A DNA stretch of 62,637 nucleotides from Flavobacteriales bacterium (GTDB taxonomy: Bacteria > Bacteroidota > Bacteroidia > Flavobacteriales_D > Sanyastnellaceae), in assembly GCA_029245065.1 (NCBI GenBank), contig JAQWQB010000046.1, forward strand, positions 1-62,637, written 5' to 3'. This document shows, piece by piece, positions 9,054-17,740 of the stretch (positions are counted from its first letter, which is position 1; every line of letters begins with the position of its first letter). Position numbers and translations under genes: made by a program. Under the pieces are notes generated by a model. The model did no database searches. It saw nothing but the letters and a program-made list of their open reading frames with translations, and had not been told where the DNA came from.

Positions 9054-9467
9054 ATGTCTCACAAACTTCATGATTCTTACAGCATAAACTTAGGCTCAAA
9101 TTCTAAACTAATGAGTGTAATCTGTATCATCACCGAGAACAATTTGTCTCCTTCTTTTTGGAGCGATCATTTCAAGAAAGCGAAAATCGTACGTATAAGT
9201 TTCAAAGACATAGCTCAAAACGGTGCTGTCATCCCAAGTGGTGCTTCAGTGATTTTTGATGACTACTTTGGAAATACCCCGACGCCGTTATTGGCCTTGG
9301 AACAGTTTATTGAAATTCACGGAGATGAGACGAAAATATTCCATCTTTCGCCAGAGAATGCTTTATCAAACAACAACAAGGAAGGGGTGAAATCCCGTGT
9401 TTTTTCGCCAAAATTCATCAAAGAAGTGCAGTCAACGATGAACGACAGACTTACAAATAGGGCGTAG
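9054..9467 (+). CDS. Small cytoplasmic hypothetical protein
   Basis: Unrecognised. Translation may begin at ATG 9054 (137 residues) or ATG 9111 (118 residues, MSVICIITENN). The second gives a fold-like beginning: a hydrophobic strand, a helix, then a second strand ending in acidic residues (ASVIFDDYFGN). That pattern faintly recalls a degenerate receiver-like alpha/beta domain, but no family can be assigned. There is no signal peptide. It ends 2 nt before the convergent methyltransferase stop. The frame is intact and codon use looks like that of the neighbours. Confidence 0.55.
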   Translation: MSHKLHDSYSINLGSNSKLMSVICIITENNLSPSFWSDHFKKAKIVRISFKDIAQNGAVIPSGASVIFDDYFGNTPTPLLALEQFIEIHGDETKIFHLSPENALSNNNKEGVKSRVFSPKFIKEVQSTMNDRLTNRA

Positions 9468-9469
9468 AT

Positions 9470-10264
9470 TTAGTACTTAATGACGTGATGCTGTTTGACC
9501 ATCCCTTCTTTCTTGAACAGCAACCCCATTTCAAAGAAATCCAGTGATAGGCTGAAGGTCGGTGATTGCACCAACTTTTGCCATGCCTCTTGCATATCTG
9601 GCGACCAATTGATGTCATCAACCACAAGGCACCCGTCTGGGTTTAAGTCGTCTTGAACCATTTCGACGTACTCAATTAATGCATCTCCTTGATGATGACC
9701 ATCTATGAAAATGAGGTCAAATGTCTTCTTTTCCAATATAGAAGGAACCACCTCTGAAAAAGCGCCATTCAGGTAATGCACATTTCGAAGGTTTAAGTTA
9801 TTCCCGACTTCAACGGCCTTTTCCCAGATCGATTTAGACCCTTCTATGCTATACACGCTCCCTGATGAAACAGCATGCGAAAGGTAGGCTGTGGTTACCC
9901 CCAATGACGTGCCCAATTCCAATACATTATGATAATTCAAATGATTGCAAAGACGGAACAACAGCCTTGCATATTTGGGTCGTTTCAAAGCTGTTCGTGC
10001 AATCTGGCTAATCTTGCGCTGCGATGAACTCTGAAATTTTGAACCCGCACCCAAATCCAGAACATCAATGACCTCATTTGATCCCTTCAGCCTTGCTCGT
10101 TCATTCTCAATGGCTTCGAAGGAGTAGAAGACAATTCCCTCATCAAAGACATGTTCAAACAAGTCGAATATAAACGCTGAATGAGCGCCATGAATGCCTC
10201 GTGAATGCAGTATGTATTTGCCGTATTGGATTGCTCTGAACACGACGCAAAGAACGACATTCAT
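9470..10264 (-). CDS. Class I SAM-dependent methyltransferase
   Basis: Predicted O-methyltransferase-like enzyme, 264 residues, cytoplasmic. The SAM-binding motif I is VLELGTSLGVTTAYL at about 114-128; an acidic residue follows strand 2 (VYSIEGS), and DLIFIDGHHQ is the motif seen in catechol/caffeoyl-CoA-type and TylF-like methyltransferases. The N-terminal 100 residues (KYILHSRGIHGAHSAFIFDL) form an extra helical region often seen in Bacteroidota members. It is divergent from tRNA-Val and convergent with the small hypothetical. The substrate is unknown. Confidence 0.85.
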   Translation of the reverse strand: MNVVLCVVFRAIQYGKYILHSRGIHGAHSAFIFDLFEHVFDEGIVFYSFEAIENERARLKGSNEVIDVLDLGAGSKFQSSSQRKISQIARTALKRPKYARLLFRLCNHLNYHNVLELGTSLGVTTAYLSHAVSSGSVYSIEGSKSIWEKAVEVGNNLNLRNVHYLNGAFSEVVPSILEKKTFDLIFIDGHHQGDALIEYVEMVQDDLNPDGCLVVDDINWSPDMQEAWQKLVQSPTFSLSLDFFEMGLLFKKEGMVKQHHVIKY

Positions 10265-10293
10265 TGAAACTATTGAAAAAAAACTCCAAGTTG

Positions 10294-10323
10294 TTGTGTC
10301 GATTAAAAATTCATCTATATTTG
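10294..10323 (+). promoter_or_regulatory. Promoter of tRNA-Val, -33 TTGTG / -7 TATATTTG
   Basis: TTGTG at 10294-10298 and an exact TAnnTTTG element at 10316-10323 are 22 nt apart start to start, and the tRNA begins 50 nt after the -7 element. The tRNA-Leu gene at the right edge has the same arrangement, which supports both. Confidence 0.75.
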
Positions 10324-10372
10324 CATTCCCGTTAGCGAACGGATCGAAGTTTTCTTCGAAAAAACATTTCTC

Positions 10373-10447
10373 GGGCGATTAGCTCAGTTGGTTCAGAGCA
10401 CCTGGTTTACACCCAGGGGGTCGGGAGTTCGAGTCTCTCATCGCCCA
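10373..10447 (+). tRNA. tRNA-Val (anticodon UAC)
   Basis: A complete cloverleaf can be drawn: acceptor stem GGGCGAT/ATCGCCC, D stem GCTC/GAGC, anticodon stem CCTGG/CCAGG with loop TTTACAC (anticodon TAC), and T arm GGGAG-TTCGAGT-CTCTC with one G-U pair. The discriminator base is A and CCA is not encoded. It has its own promoter and a terminator directly downstream. Confidence 0.97.
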
Positions 10448-10451
10448 CTAC

Positions 10452-10480
10452 AAAACACTGCAATAGCGGTGTTTTTTTTT
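10452..10480 (+). terminator. Terminator of tRNA-Val
   Basis: A 10-bp stem (arms 10452-10461 and 10466-10475, one G-U pair) with an AATA loop is followed by an unbroken run of T. It starts 5 nt after the tRNA. Confidence 0.85.
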
Positions 10481-10498
10481 GCCTAATTTCCTGGGCTT

Positions 10499-11725
10499 TC
10501 AGACTACTTCGGCCACCACAAAAACACTTCCTCCAATGTAGATCAAGTCTTTTTTGGTAGCATACAATCTAGCAGCCTCATACGCTTTTCGTACGGATGG
10601 GAAATATTCTCCTTTTAAGTCATATTCTAATGCCGCTAACTTGAGACTTTCAGCGGTCATTGCCCTCGGGATATTGGCTTGACAGAAATAGTACATCGCT
10701 TCCTTTGGGAACAATGGCAGAATACCCTCTAACGCCTTGTCATTTGAGACCCCGAGTACAATATGAAGGTTATGAAACTCTTGTTTGGCAATTTCATCAA
10801 TGACTACTTGCAAACCTTCAGCATTGTGAGCGCAATCTGTGATGGTCAAGGGTGCGGCAGACAATTGTTGCCACCTACCCATTAAGCCCGTTGATTCAGC
10901 CACTTGGGAAAAACCTTCAATCACATGCTCTAAACTAAGACTGTATCCGCGTTTACGCAGCTCCTTTAGTGCGGTAAAAGCCGTTTTCGAATTCGCCAAT
11001 TGGAAAGGTCCTTTCAGGTCCGTAGGAGGTACTTCTACCTCTATGGCGGTGCTTTCAATAAGTGGTGCTTTCTTAGCAGAGGCCGTGGCTCTGATAACCT
11101 CCATTGCTTCGGGCACTACATCTCCTGTGACAACCGGTATTCCGGTTTTAATGATTCCAGCTTTTTCAGCAGCTATGGAGGGAATATCGGTTCCTAAGAA
11201 CTGTGTATGGTCAAGACCTATGCTCGTGATAGCCGTTACTTCTGGCCGAACAATATTGGTTGAATCCAGTCGGCCACCCATACCTGTTTCAAGGACTACT
11301 ACATCAGTATCTTCTTCTAGAAAATACCAAAAAGCCATGGCCACAGTAATTTCAAAAAACGAAGGAGAAATCTCACTCCATTTGTTCTTGTACTCATGTA
11401 CAAACTTCACAACGGCTTCTTGGGGAATCACCTGTCCGTTAATACGAATACGCTCACGGAAGTCTTTCAAATGAGGCGAAGTGTATAAGCCAGTCTTGTA
11501 TCCGGCCGCTTGAAGAACAGCTGCAATCATGTGTGATGTGGAACCCTTGCCGTTCGTTCCTGCAATGTGAACGAATTTGAGCTTTTCTTGGGGGTTGCCA
11601 ATCATGTTGCAAAGAGCAACTGTATTGCTAAGATCTACTTTGTAAGCTGCTCCTCCCACACGTTGAAACATGGGGAGTTGGGAAAAAAGAAAATCAAGGG
11701 TTTCGGTATAATTCATCTCGTCCAC
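10499..11725 (-). CDS. folC: Folylpolyglutamate synthase / dihydrofolate synthase
   Basis: Adds glutamate to dihydropteroate and folates in the cytoplasm. The 408-residue protein belongs to the Mur ligase superfamily: ATP-binding loop HIAGTNGKGSTSH at about 53-65, LYTSPHLKDFRERI (folate-binding loop), VLETGMGGRLDSTN, SIGLDHTQFLG and TDCAHNAEG are all FolC signatures. It is the last gene of a minus-strand run after the TonB-like gene, with an 11-nt gap, so it may be cotranscribed with exbB-exbD. An alternative ATG lies three codons downstream (11716). Confidence 0.95.
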   Translation of the reverse strand: MDEMNYTETLDFLFSQLPMFQRVGGAAYKVDLSNTVALCNMIGNPQEKLKFVHIAGTNGKGSTSHMIAAVLQAAGYKTGLYTSPHLKDFRERIRINGQVIPQEAVVKFVHEYKNKWSEISPSFFEITVAMAFWYFLEEDTDVVVLETGMGGRLDSTNIVRPEVTAITSIGLDHTQFLGTDIPSIAAEKAGIIKTGIPVVTGDVVPEAMEVIRATASAKKAPLIESTAIEVEVPPTDLKGPFQLANSKTAFTALKELRKRGYSLSLEHVIEGFSQVAESTGLMGRWQQLSAAPLTITDCAHNAEGLQVVIDEIAKQEFHNLHIVLGVSNDKALEGILPLFPKEAMYYFCQANIPRAMTAESLKLAALEYDLKGEYFPSVRKAYEAARLYATKKDLIYIGGSVFVVAEVV

Positions 11726-11736
11726 CCTGTTTTCTA

Positions 11737-12540
11737 TTATTTCAATTTATACCTGAAGGTCATTTGCCCCTTTTGCTCTGCTGGAGCATCGGGTTTAACG
11801 GAAAAAGAAGCTTTTTTTGCCGCCTTTTCTGAAATCTCAAAGAGGTAACTATTCGAGGTTGTACTCTGCGTGTAGTTCCTTTTTGTTCGGGTCACTTTAC
11901 CATCTCTATCTACATAGATATCGAGGACTACTACCCCGTCATCTGTGACGTTGTCTGTGACCGTAGGCTTACCAATTATTCCTCTTCCGCTTAAGGCCCA
12001 ACCGATGTCTCCACCGGCAATTACACCTTTCCCATCAATTTCTCCGTCATTCACTCCTTCGTTACCCGTTCCTTCACCATCGCCGTCAGAAGGGCCGCCT
12101 CCACTTTGTCCCAAAGAACCCAAAGCACCTGACAACTCATCAGACGGTTTTGGATCGGGTTTAGGGTCGGGTGTAGGAGTTGGATTTGGAATTGTGGTAG
12201 TCGTAGTTGAAGAACCTGATTCCACTACCGCTTCCGATGTTTCTTGCGTATCAATTTCTTGCGTATCAGCAGCATCAGCGGCTTGACTTTCAGACGTTTC
12301 TTCTTGCACTTCCTCCGTTGGTGATTCGGAAGGTGTTTCACTTTCGGTATCACCCGATGCACTGAGGTCTTGCCCAAAATCAGCCATACCTACTTCAACA
12401 AACGTATCTCCAGGAGGAGGGTTTGGAATAGAGTAAGCCGTGAGAATAAAAGTAGCTACCACCAACAATAGAAAAATGATGAGGGCAGCAATAGCCGACT
12501 TTCGACGGTCTTTTTTCAAAACTTCAGTACGCGCTTCCAT
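11737..12540 (-). CDS. TonB-like energy transducer
   Basis: Predicted link between an ExbB-ExbD motor and outer-membrane receptors. The 267-residue protein has one membrane segment at about 16-36 (AALIIFLLLVVATFILT), then a long Glu/Ser/Thr-rich and Pro-rich periplasmic stretch with a (TP)(DPKP) tract and Gly-rich spacers. The last 80 or so residues (VVLDIYVDRDGKVTRTKRN ... AEQKGQMTFRYKLK) resemble a TonB C-terminal domain. Its ATG shares a base with the exbD stop (TAATG), indicating coupled translation. The canonical TonB YP motif is not obvious, so the assignment rests on layout and neighbours. Confidence 0.85.
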   Translation of the reverse strand: MEARTEVLKKDRRKSAIAALIIFLLLVVATFILTAYSIPNPPPGDTFVEVGMADFGQDLSASGDTESETPSESPTEEVQEETSESQAADAADTQEIDTQETSEAVVESGSSTTTTTIPNPTPTPDPKPDPKPSDELSGALGSLGQSGGGPSDGDGEGTGNEGVNDGEIDGKGVIAGGDIGWALSGRGIIGKPTVTDNVTDDGVVVLDIYVDRDGKVTRTKRNYTQSTTSNSYLFEISEKAAKKASFSVKPDAPAEQKGQMTFRYKLK

Positions 12541-12938
12541 TACTCGTCTCTTTTAGGGTTTGAACCAAGCATCACTTTCCACTCGTTTGCTTTGGCCATA
12601 CCAATGATCTCTACCGTAGCACCGGTTGGCACCTCCTTATCAACTTGGAGGTACATAATCTTATCGGATACGTTTTCAAGTTTGATATTGATCAAGCTCT
12701 CTAAGTTTTCTTTAGCTACCTCACCGCCGTTCACGTAGTACGTCAAATCAGGCTTGATTGAAACAGTCAATTTTGAACTCACAGCCACTGTCCCCTTACT
12801 CTGTGGTAAATCTACATTCACACCACTACTGGCGAGTGTAGACAGAATAATGAAAAAGATGAGCAGCAGAAATACAAGGTCCGTCATGGACGACATGTTC
12901 CCTGTTACACTCACTTTATTTCTTTGTCCGAGATCCAT
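12540..12938 (-). CDS. exbD: Biopolymer transport protein ExbD
   Basis: Inner-membrane component of a proton- or sodium-driven motor, 132 residues. A single membrane segment at about 17-40 follows a polar N-terminus; the conserved aspartate is present just before it (MTDLVFLLLIFFIIL). A periplasmic domain follows, with the typical VDLPQS segment after the membrane helix. It is located 4 nt downstream of exbB and overlaps the TonB-like gene. Only one exbD is present, whereas many Bacteroidota carry two in tandem. Confidence 0.93.
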   Translation of the reverse strand: MDLGQRNKVSVTGNMSSMTDLVFLLLIFFIILSTLASSGVNVDLPQSKGTVAVSSKLTVSIKPDLTYYVNGGEVAKENLESLINIKLENVSDKIMYLQVDKEVPTGATVEIIGMAKANEWKVMLGSNPKRDE

Positions 12939-12942
12939 AAGT

Positions 12943-13653
12943 TTATTTTCCTGGTTCTTCTAGAATATCTACGAATTCAATGCTTGATGCTTCCATCTTG
13001 TGAATCACCTTTGACACTTTGCTTACTAGGTAGTTGTAGGCCATGTATGCAATAATCCCAACAATCAATCCAACGATGGTTGTAACCATGGCTTGCTTCG
13101 TCCCTGAAGAGATATCATCTACCTGCACAGATCCCGCGACTTCCATGTTTACGAATACTTGTACCATCCCAATAACTGTACCAAGAAAACCAATCATTGG
13201 TGCAGCTCCTGCAATGGATGCTAGGGTGCTCAAGTTCTTTTCAAGGAGGTAAATTTCAAGCTTACCAACGTTCTCAATAGCTACGCGAATGTCTTGCAAT
13301 GGCTTTCCGATGCGACTGATTCCTTTTTCAAGCATACGTGCCATTGGCGTATTGCTTGTTGCGCACAAGTTCTTCGCGCTATCAATTTTTCCATCGTTGA
13401 TATAGTCCTTGATCTTCGCCATGAAGTTTTTCTCTTCTTTCAGGGCTTTGTTGACCGCTAACGTTCGTTCAATGAAAATGTAAATGGCAGCAATCGACAA
13501 AAGTGCCAATGGTATCATAATGTACCATCCACCTTCCATAAGGAGGTCGAAGATGGAAATATCGGTAGAGGTACCTCCACCAGTTGCTAGACTATCGGCA
13601 GCGGTACCGCCCATGTTAACACCTTGTTGTTGTAAGATCAAAAGCAGGTTCAT
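12943..13653 (-). CDS. exbB: MotA/TolQ/ExbB proton channel family protein
   Basis: Stator-like channel subunit that works with ExbD. I place the start at ATG 13653 (236 residues); the open frame reaches 13731, but that extension (ILRGGGINNSIISSFIFKETN) has no sign of coding value. Membrane segments lie at about 45-68 (WYIMIPLALLSIAAIYIFIE), 140-165 (IAGAAPMIGFLGTVIGMVQVF) and 182-205 (AMVTTIVGLIVGIIAYMAYNY), the three-helix ExbB layout. GFLGTVxGM is the family hallmark. It heads the exbB-exbD-tonB-folC run. Confidence 0.93.
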   Translation of the reverse strand: MNLLLILQQQGVNMGGTAADSLATGGGTSTDISIFDLLMEGGWYIMIPLALLSIAAIYIFIERTLAVNKALKEEKNFMAKIKDYINDGKIDSAKNLCATSNTPMARMLEKGISRIGKPLQDIRVAIENVGKLEIYLLEKNLSTLASIAGAAPMIGFLGTVIGMVQVFVNMEVAGSVQVDDISSGTKQAMVTTIVGLIVGIIAYMAYNYLVSKVSKVIHKMEASSIEFVDILEEPGK

Positions 13654-13756
13654 GTTGGTTTCTTTGAATATAAACGATGAAATTATCGAATTATTGATGC
13701 CCCCACCCCGAAGTATGGAGTAGGTTATCAATAATCAAGTATTAAGAACGATTGGT

Positions 13757-15244
13757 TTAGAGCATGAACATGAGGTAGTAAACCCCTGCTCCTGCTAGGT
13801 ACCCGATGATTGCAAGCAAACTGATTTTCTTCAAATACCAGATGAAATCAATTTTCTCTAATCCCATAACGGCTACTCCTGCAGCAGACCCAATGATGAG
13901 TGCACTACCACCTGTACCGGCACAGTAAGCTAAGAATTGCCAGAATGTTCCGTCTTGGACGAAGTTGCCTGACCACGCATCGGTGGCAGCCGGAACAACA
14001 TCATACATTCCCATAGAAGCGGCTACAAGTGGCACGTTATCTACAATTGCAGATAGCAAACCAATGGCCAAATCAATGGCAAAGACGTTCTCCAGTGAGG
14101 TTCGAAGCCAATCTGCCATCACGAGCAGGTGCCCTACTTCCTGCAACGCAGCAACGGCAAGAAGAATTCCTAAGAAGAACAAGACCGAAGAGGTATCAAT
14201 CTTTTGAAGTACGGAGATCACCGATAAATGGTGCTTCTCTTCAACGTTCTTGTTTCTGTGCAGCACTTCGGTCAACAACCAAATAGCCCCAAGTGACAAC
14301 ATCATCCCCATGAAAGGAGGTAAATGCGTTACCGTCTTGAAAACAGGCACAAAAAGCAATCCTAACACCCCAACGATGAAGACCATGTTTCGTTCTCCAG
14401 CAGTTGTTGGGTTAATGTAATGCTCGGCTCCTTCAGCTTTCACTGGTCGGGCTACGTTTCCTTTCAAACGGAAGCTCAAAATAGCGAGTGGCACTAATAG
14501 GCAAACCAAACTTGGGATAATCAAGTGAGAAATGATAATTCCGGTTGTCAATTGTCCGCCAATCCAAAGCATGGTTGTCGTCACATCTCCAATTGGAGAC
14601 CAGGCTCCACCAGCGTTGGCGGCAACAATCACCATACCTGCAAAGAGCCACCTCGTTTGCTTGTCGGCAATGAGCTTCCTGAGCAGCGATATCATCACAA
14701 TACTTGTTGTCAGGTTGTCCAATGCAGCCGAGAAGAAGAAGGTTAGAATGGTAATGATCCACATCAGTTTCACCTGATTTGTGGTTTTTATTCGGTCTGT
14801 AATGACGGAGAATCCTTCATGGGCATCTACCAATTCAACTATGGTCATGGCCCCAAGTAAGAAGAACAAAATACTTGCAATCTCTTGCAAGTGATGGAGC
14901 AATCTAAACTCAAAGAATTTGTGCTCTTTGTACTCTACTCCCTTTCTCCAACCCGATGGTTCTTTCAAGGCATCTACTAATTCTTCTTTGGCAATACTTT
15001 CAGTTCCTTCGGCCCCTTCAATTACCACAGCACCCTCTTGTGCAATTTCCTCTGAAGGCGTTGTTATAGCCGTATATTCATGTTGCGAATGGTGCGGGAT
15101 ATGTCCGTGCCCGCCCAGCACAAAAATAGCCCAGCAAATGGTTCCAGTAAGTAGGGCGAAAGCAGATTTATCGACTTTCAATGGGTGTTCAAGCGCGATA
15201 CCTATGTACCCAAGGACAAATACAACGAGAATAAGAATTTCCAT
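13757..15244 (-). CDS. nhaD: Sodium:proton antiporter NhaD
   Basis: Predicted Na+/H+ antiporter of the inner membrane, common in marine Bacteroidota. It has 495 residues and about 11-13 hydrophobic helices. Family-typical segments are ALDNLTTSIVMISLLRKL, VAANAGGAWSPIGDVTTTMLW and SAIVDNVPLVAASMGMY, with membrane-embedded Asp residues. Between the second and third helices is a hydrophilic, Glu-rich loop (about 55-100) that is long for the family. It follows the dehydrogenase gene after 19 nt and precedes exbB, so sodium extrusion and the Exb motor lie in the same strand run. Confidence 0.93.
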   Translation of the reverse strand: MEILILVVFVLGYIGIALEHPLKVDKSAFALLTGTICWAIFVLGGHGHIPHHSQHEYTAITTPSEEIAQEGAVVIEGAEGTESIAKEELVDALKEPSGWRKGVEYKEHKFFEFRLLHHLQEIASILFFLLGAMTIVELVDAHEGFSVITDRIKTTNQVKLMWIITILTFFFSAALDNLTTSIVMISLLRKLIADKQTRWLFAGMVIVAANAGGAWSPIGDVTTTMLWIGGQLTTGIIISHLIIPSLVCLLVPLAILSFRLKGNVARPVKAEGAEHYINPTTAGERNMVFIVGVLGLLFVPVFKTVTHLPPFMGMMLSLGAIWLLTEVLHRNKNVEEKHHLSVISVLQKIDTSSVLFFLGILLAVAALQEVGHLLVMADWLRTSLENVFAIDLAIGLLSAIVDNVPLVAASMGMYDVVPAATDAWSGNFVQDGTFWQFLAYCAGTGGSALIIGSAAGVAVMGLEKIDFIWYLKKISLLAIIGYLAGAGVYYLMFML

Positions 15245-15263
15245 AATGGTATAATGCTAAGTC

Positions 15264-16493
15264 TTAAAGTAATTTTTCCAAAGCAATGGCGAAGGCCGTT
15301 GCTGTAATTTCTGTTTTGGCAGCGCTTTTTTGATGTGCTGCTTCAATGGCAACGCGAATTGTTTTCGATGTGTCTGCGAAAATGGCTTCATCTGCCATGT
15401 CTACATCTCCACTGGACATTAGGTAAGCAAATACACGGGCCATTCCACAGTTGGCAATAAAATCTGGAATCACAGAAATGCTCTTATCTGCTAATTCGGC
15501 AATTGGACCATAAAAAATGGCTTCGTCCGCAAACGGTACATTCGCCCCGCTTGAAACAACTTCCAATCCGCTAGCTATCATTCGTTCAATCTGGTCTTTG
15601 CTCACCAATCTTGATGCGGCACATGGCAAGAACACCTCAGCTTGTAAATCCCAAACCTGGCTATTCACTTCTTCAAATGAAAGCATGTCGTCTGCCTTCA
15701 ATGCATTGCCATCTTTGTCTAAAAAGAGCTGCTTGATTCGTTCGAATGAAATTCCATCTTGATCAATCAGGCCTCCCACACGGTCAATGATTCCGACGAT
15801 TTTCGCCCCTGACTGGGCCAAGTAGTAGGCTGCTGCGGAACCAACGTTCCCCCAACCTTGCACCACAACTCTTTTGCCTTTTAAGCTTCCACCGTAAACG
15901 TCGTAGAAATGACCAACACTTTCAGCCACTCCGTAGCCTGTAATCATATCTGCCACGCAGTATTTACGGTCTACAGAAGGTGAAAAACGCTCATCTTCTA
16001 ACACTTTTATAACCCCTTGACGAAGGTTTCCAATTCGCTTTACCTTTTGTGCTTCTGTTGGTTGAAAATGGCCATTGAAAACGCCTTCCTGAGGGTGCCA
16101 AACGCCACATTCTTCTGTAATTGGAATTACTTCGTGAATTTCATCAACATTCAAATCACCACCTGTTCCGTAATAATTCTTCAGCAAAGGAGCTACCGCC
16201 GCATACCAGCGTTCAAGAACTCCTCTTTTCTTAGGGTCTCGTGGGTCGAAATTGATTCCAGACTTCGCACCTCCAATCTGAGGGCCGGAAACCGTGAATT
16301 TAATTTCCATGGTTTTCGCCAAAGACTCTACTTCTCTTTTATCCAATCCAACACGCATTCGCGTACCGCCACCGGCAGCTCCTCCACGCAATGAATTGAT
16401 CACTACCCATCCTTCAGCATCTGAATAAGGGTCTTTCCATTCGAAAACAACTTCTGGTTTTTTGTTTTCGTACGCACTAAGCAGGTCTTTCAT
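15264..16493 (-). CDS. Glu/Leu/Phe/Val dehydrogenase family protein
   Basis: NAD(P)-dependent oxidative deamination of an amino acid, most likely glutamate or a branched-chain amino acid. Starting at ATG 16493 gives 409 residues; the open frame extends to 16556, but the residues after 16493 (MKDLLSAYENKKPEVVFEW) begin the recognised domain. Substrate-binding and catalytic segments are GGGTRMR, GPQIGGAKSGINFDP and GTGGDLNVDEI. The dinucleotide fold is VVVQGWGNVGSAAAYYLA. ACAASRLVSKDQ and GANVPF are typical of the C-terminal half. It sits between anmK and nhaD. Confidence 0.92.
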   Translation of the reverse strand: MKDLLSAYENKKPEVVFEWKDPYSDAEGWVVINSLRGGAAGGGTRMRVGLDKREVESLAKTMEIKFTVSGPQIGGAKSGINFDPRDPKKRGVLERWYAAVAPLLKNYYGTGGDLNVDEIHEVIPITEECGVWHPQEGVFNGHFQPTEAQKVKRIGNLRQGVIKVLEDERFSPSVDRKYCVADMITGYGVAESVGHFYDVYGGSLKGKRVVVQGWGNVGSAAAYYLAQSGAKIVGIIDRVGGLIDQDGISFERIKQLFLDKDGNALKADDMLSFEEVNSQVWDLQAEVFLPCAASRLVSKDQIERMIASGLEVVSSGANVPFADEAIFYGPIAELADKSISVIPDFIANCGMARVFAYLMSSGDVDMADEAIFADTSKTIRVAIEAAHQKSAAKTEITATAFAIALEKLL

Positions 16494-16586
16494 AACTAGG
16501 TCTAAAATCGGGTCAAAAATAGGAAATGTATGCTGTCTAGTGCCACTGTAATTCAAAAAGTCACAATCCCTTATTGTTGAAAACCT

Positions 16587-17672
16587 CTAATCAGTCTTTT
16601 TTGACGGAATCCCTTTGGCAAAAACACCGGAAATATGGTCTTCTTTCGCCCCTGTAACTTGGGATAAGCAATTTGGTGCGTTCACTTTCCAAAGCACTCC
16701 CAGAAAAGCGAAGACTAGCGCTTCTTTGAATTCGATTAACTGATTTTCTGGGCGTTCAACAGTAAATGTCGCCAACTCACTGATTCGTTTCATTAGGTAA
16801 TCGTTGTGCACACCACCGCCAGTGAACAATACTTGGCCTTTTACTTCACTCAGATCGCTCGCAACTCTTCGCGCTACGTGTTCTACGAACGTTGCCAGCA
16901 CATCTTTCAAATCTCCGCGGATTTCCAAGATTGGTGTGATGTGCTCTTCAACCCACTCTCTTCCCAAACTCTTAGGTGCTGGCTGTTCATAGAAGGGCAA
17001 CCGTTCTAATTCCTCTAGCAACGTGGGCAGCACTTCCCCGCTAGCAGCAAGCTTCCCTTGATCATCATATAACTCTCCAATTTCTGCGATGCACGCATTC
17101 AAAACAATGTTGGCTGGACAAACATCCCAAGCGACTCGTACGCCTTGTTTTTGAAGAGATACATTTGCGAAACCACCTAGGTTGACACACGCATCGTACT
17201 GATGAAAAAGCAGTTCATCCCCTACCGGAACCAATGGCGCTCCTTGGCCACCAAGTGCCACATCTTTTGAACGAAAATCTGCTAATACATCGACACCTGT
17301 TATAGCAGCAATGGTGCTCACATCTCCAATTTGATGGGTAAGCATATTGTGTGGCTCGTGAAATACTGTATGTCCGTGTGAAGCGATAAAATCAACCTCA
17401 TCTCCTTGAAGAAAACCCTTCATTTCCGTTGCGCAGAATTGAGCAAAATCCAGGTCTAACCTCTTTAATTCAAGTCCCGAAAGGTGAGGTGCGTTGCTTA
17501 ATCGGGATTTCCAATCAGGCGTATATGGTATCGTTGTTCCCTTTTCAATCTTAAAACTCCAACTTTCATTTTGTTCAAAATGCACTAAAACGAGGTCCAG
17601 TCCGTCCAACGACGTACCTGACATGGCACCTAATACTCTGAAGTTGCTTCTTGGATTCATTGGAATTGGCAT
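16587..17672 (-). CDS. anmK: Anhydro-N-acetylmuramic acid kinase
   Basis: Phosphorylates and opens 1,6-anhydro-MurNAc, feeding cell-wall fragments back into metabolism. 361 residues, the usual family length. The phosphate-binding AMSGTSLDGLDLVLV is at about 16-30; ASHGHTVFHEPH, ADFRSKDVALGGQGAPLVP and VNLGGFANVS are strong AnmK signatures; FTGGGVHNDYLMKRI is the C-terminal actin-like nucleotide motif. It heads the minus-strand run and is divergent from the acyl-CoA dehydrogenase gene, 68 nt away. A start four codons downstream (MNPRSN) is also possible. Confidence 0.95.
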   Translation of the reverse strand: MPIPMNPRSNFRVLGAMSGTSLDGLDLVLVHFEQNESWSFKIEKGTTIPYTPDWKSRLSNAPHLSGLELKRLDLDFAQFCATEMKGFLQGDEVDFIASHGHTVFHEPHNMLTHQIGDVSTIAAITGVDVLADFRSKDVALGGQGAPLVPVGDELLFHQYDACVNLGGFANVSLQKQGVRVAWDVCPANIVLNACIAEIGELYDDQGKLAASGEVLPTLLEELERLPFYEQPAPKSLGREWVEEHITPILEIRGDLKDVLATFVEHVARRVASDLSEVKGQVLFTGGGVHNDYLMKRISELATFTVERPENQLIEFKEALVFAFLGVLWKVNAPNCLSQVTGAKEDHISGVFAKGIPSKKTD

Positions 17673-17688
17673 TTGACTACGAATGGAC

Positions 17689-17696
17689 TAAATTTG
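17689..17696 (+). promoter_or_regulatory. Candidate -7 element of the acyl-CoA dehydrogenase gene
   Basis: TAAATTTG matches TAnnTTTG exactly and lies 44 nt before the ATG at 17741. A TTGG 23 nt upstream could be the -33 element, slightly far. Confidence 0.4.
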
Positions 17697-17740
17697 CGCG
17701 ACCTGTGCAAGTGCACACACGAACCATATAATATTTTCAC

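Noticed and set aside
10839-11474. 211-codon open frame on the plus strand
   Set aside because: It is antisense to folC, which has all catalytic motifs; the translated sequence is low in recognisable structure.
16017-16394. 125-codon plus-strand open frame
   Set aside because: Antisense to the dehydrogenase gene and without recognisable features.
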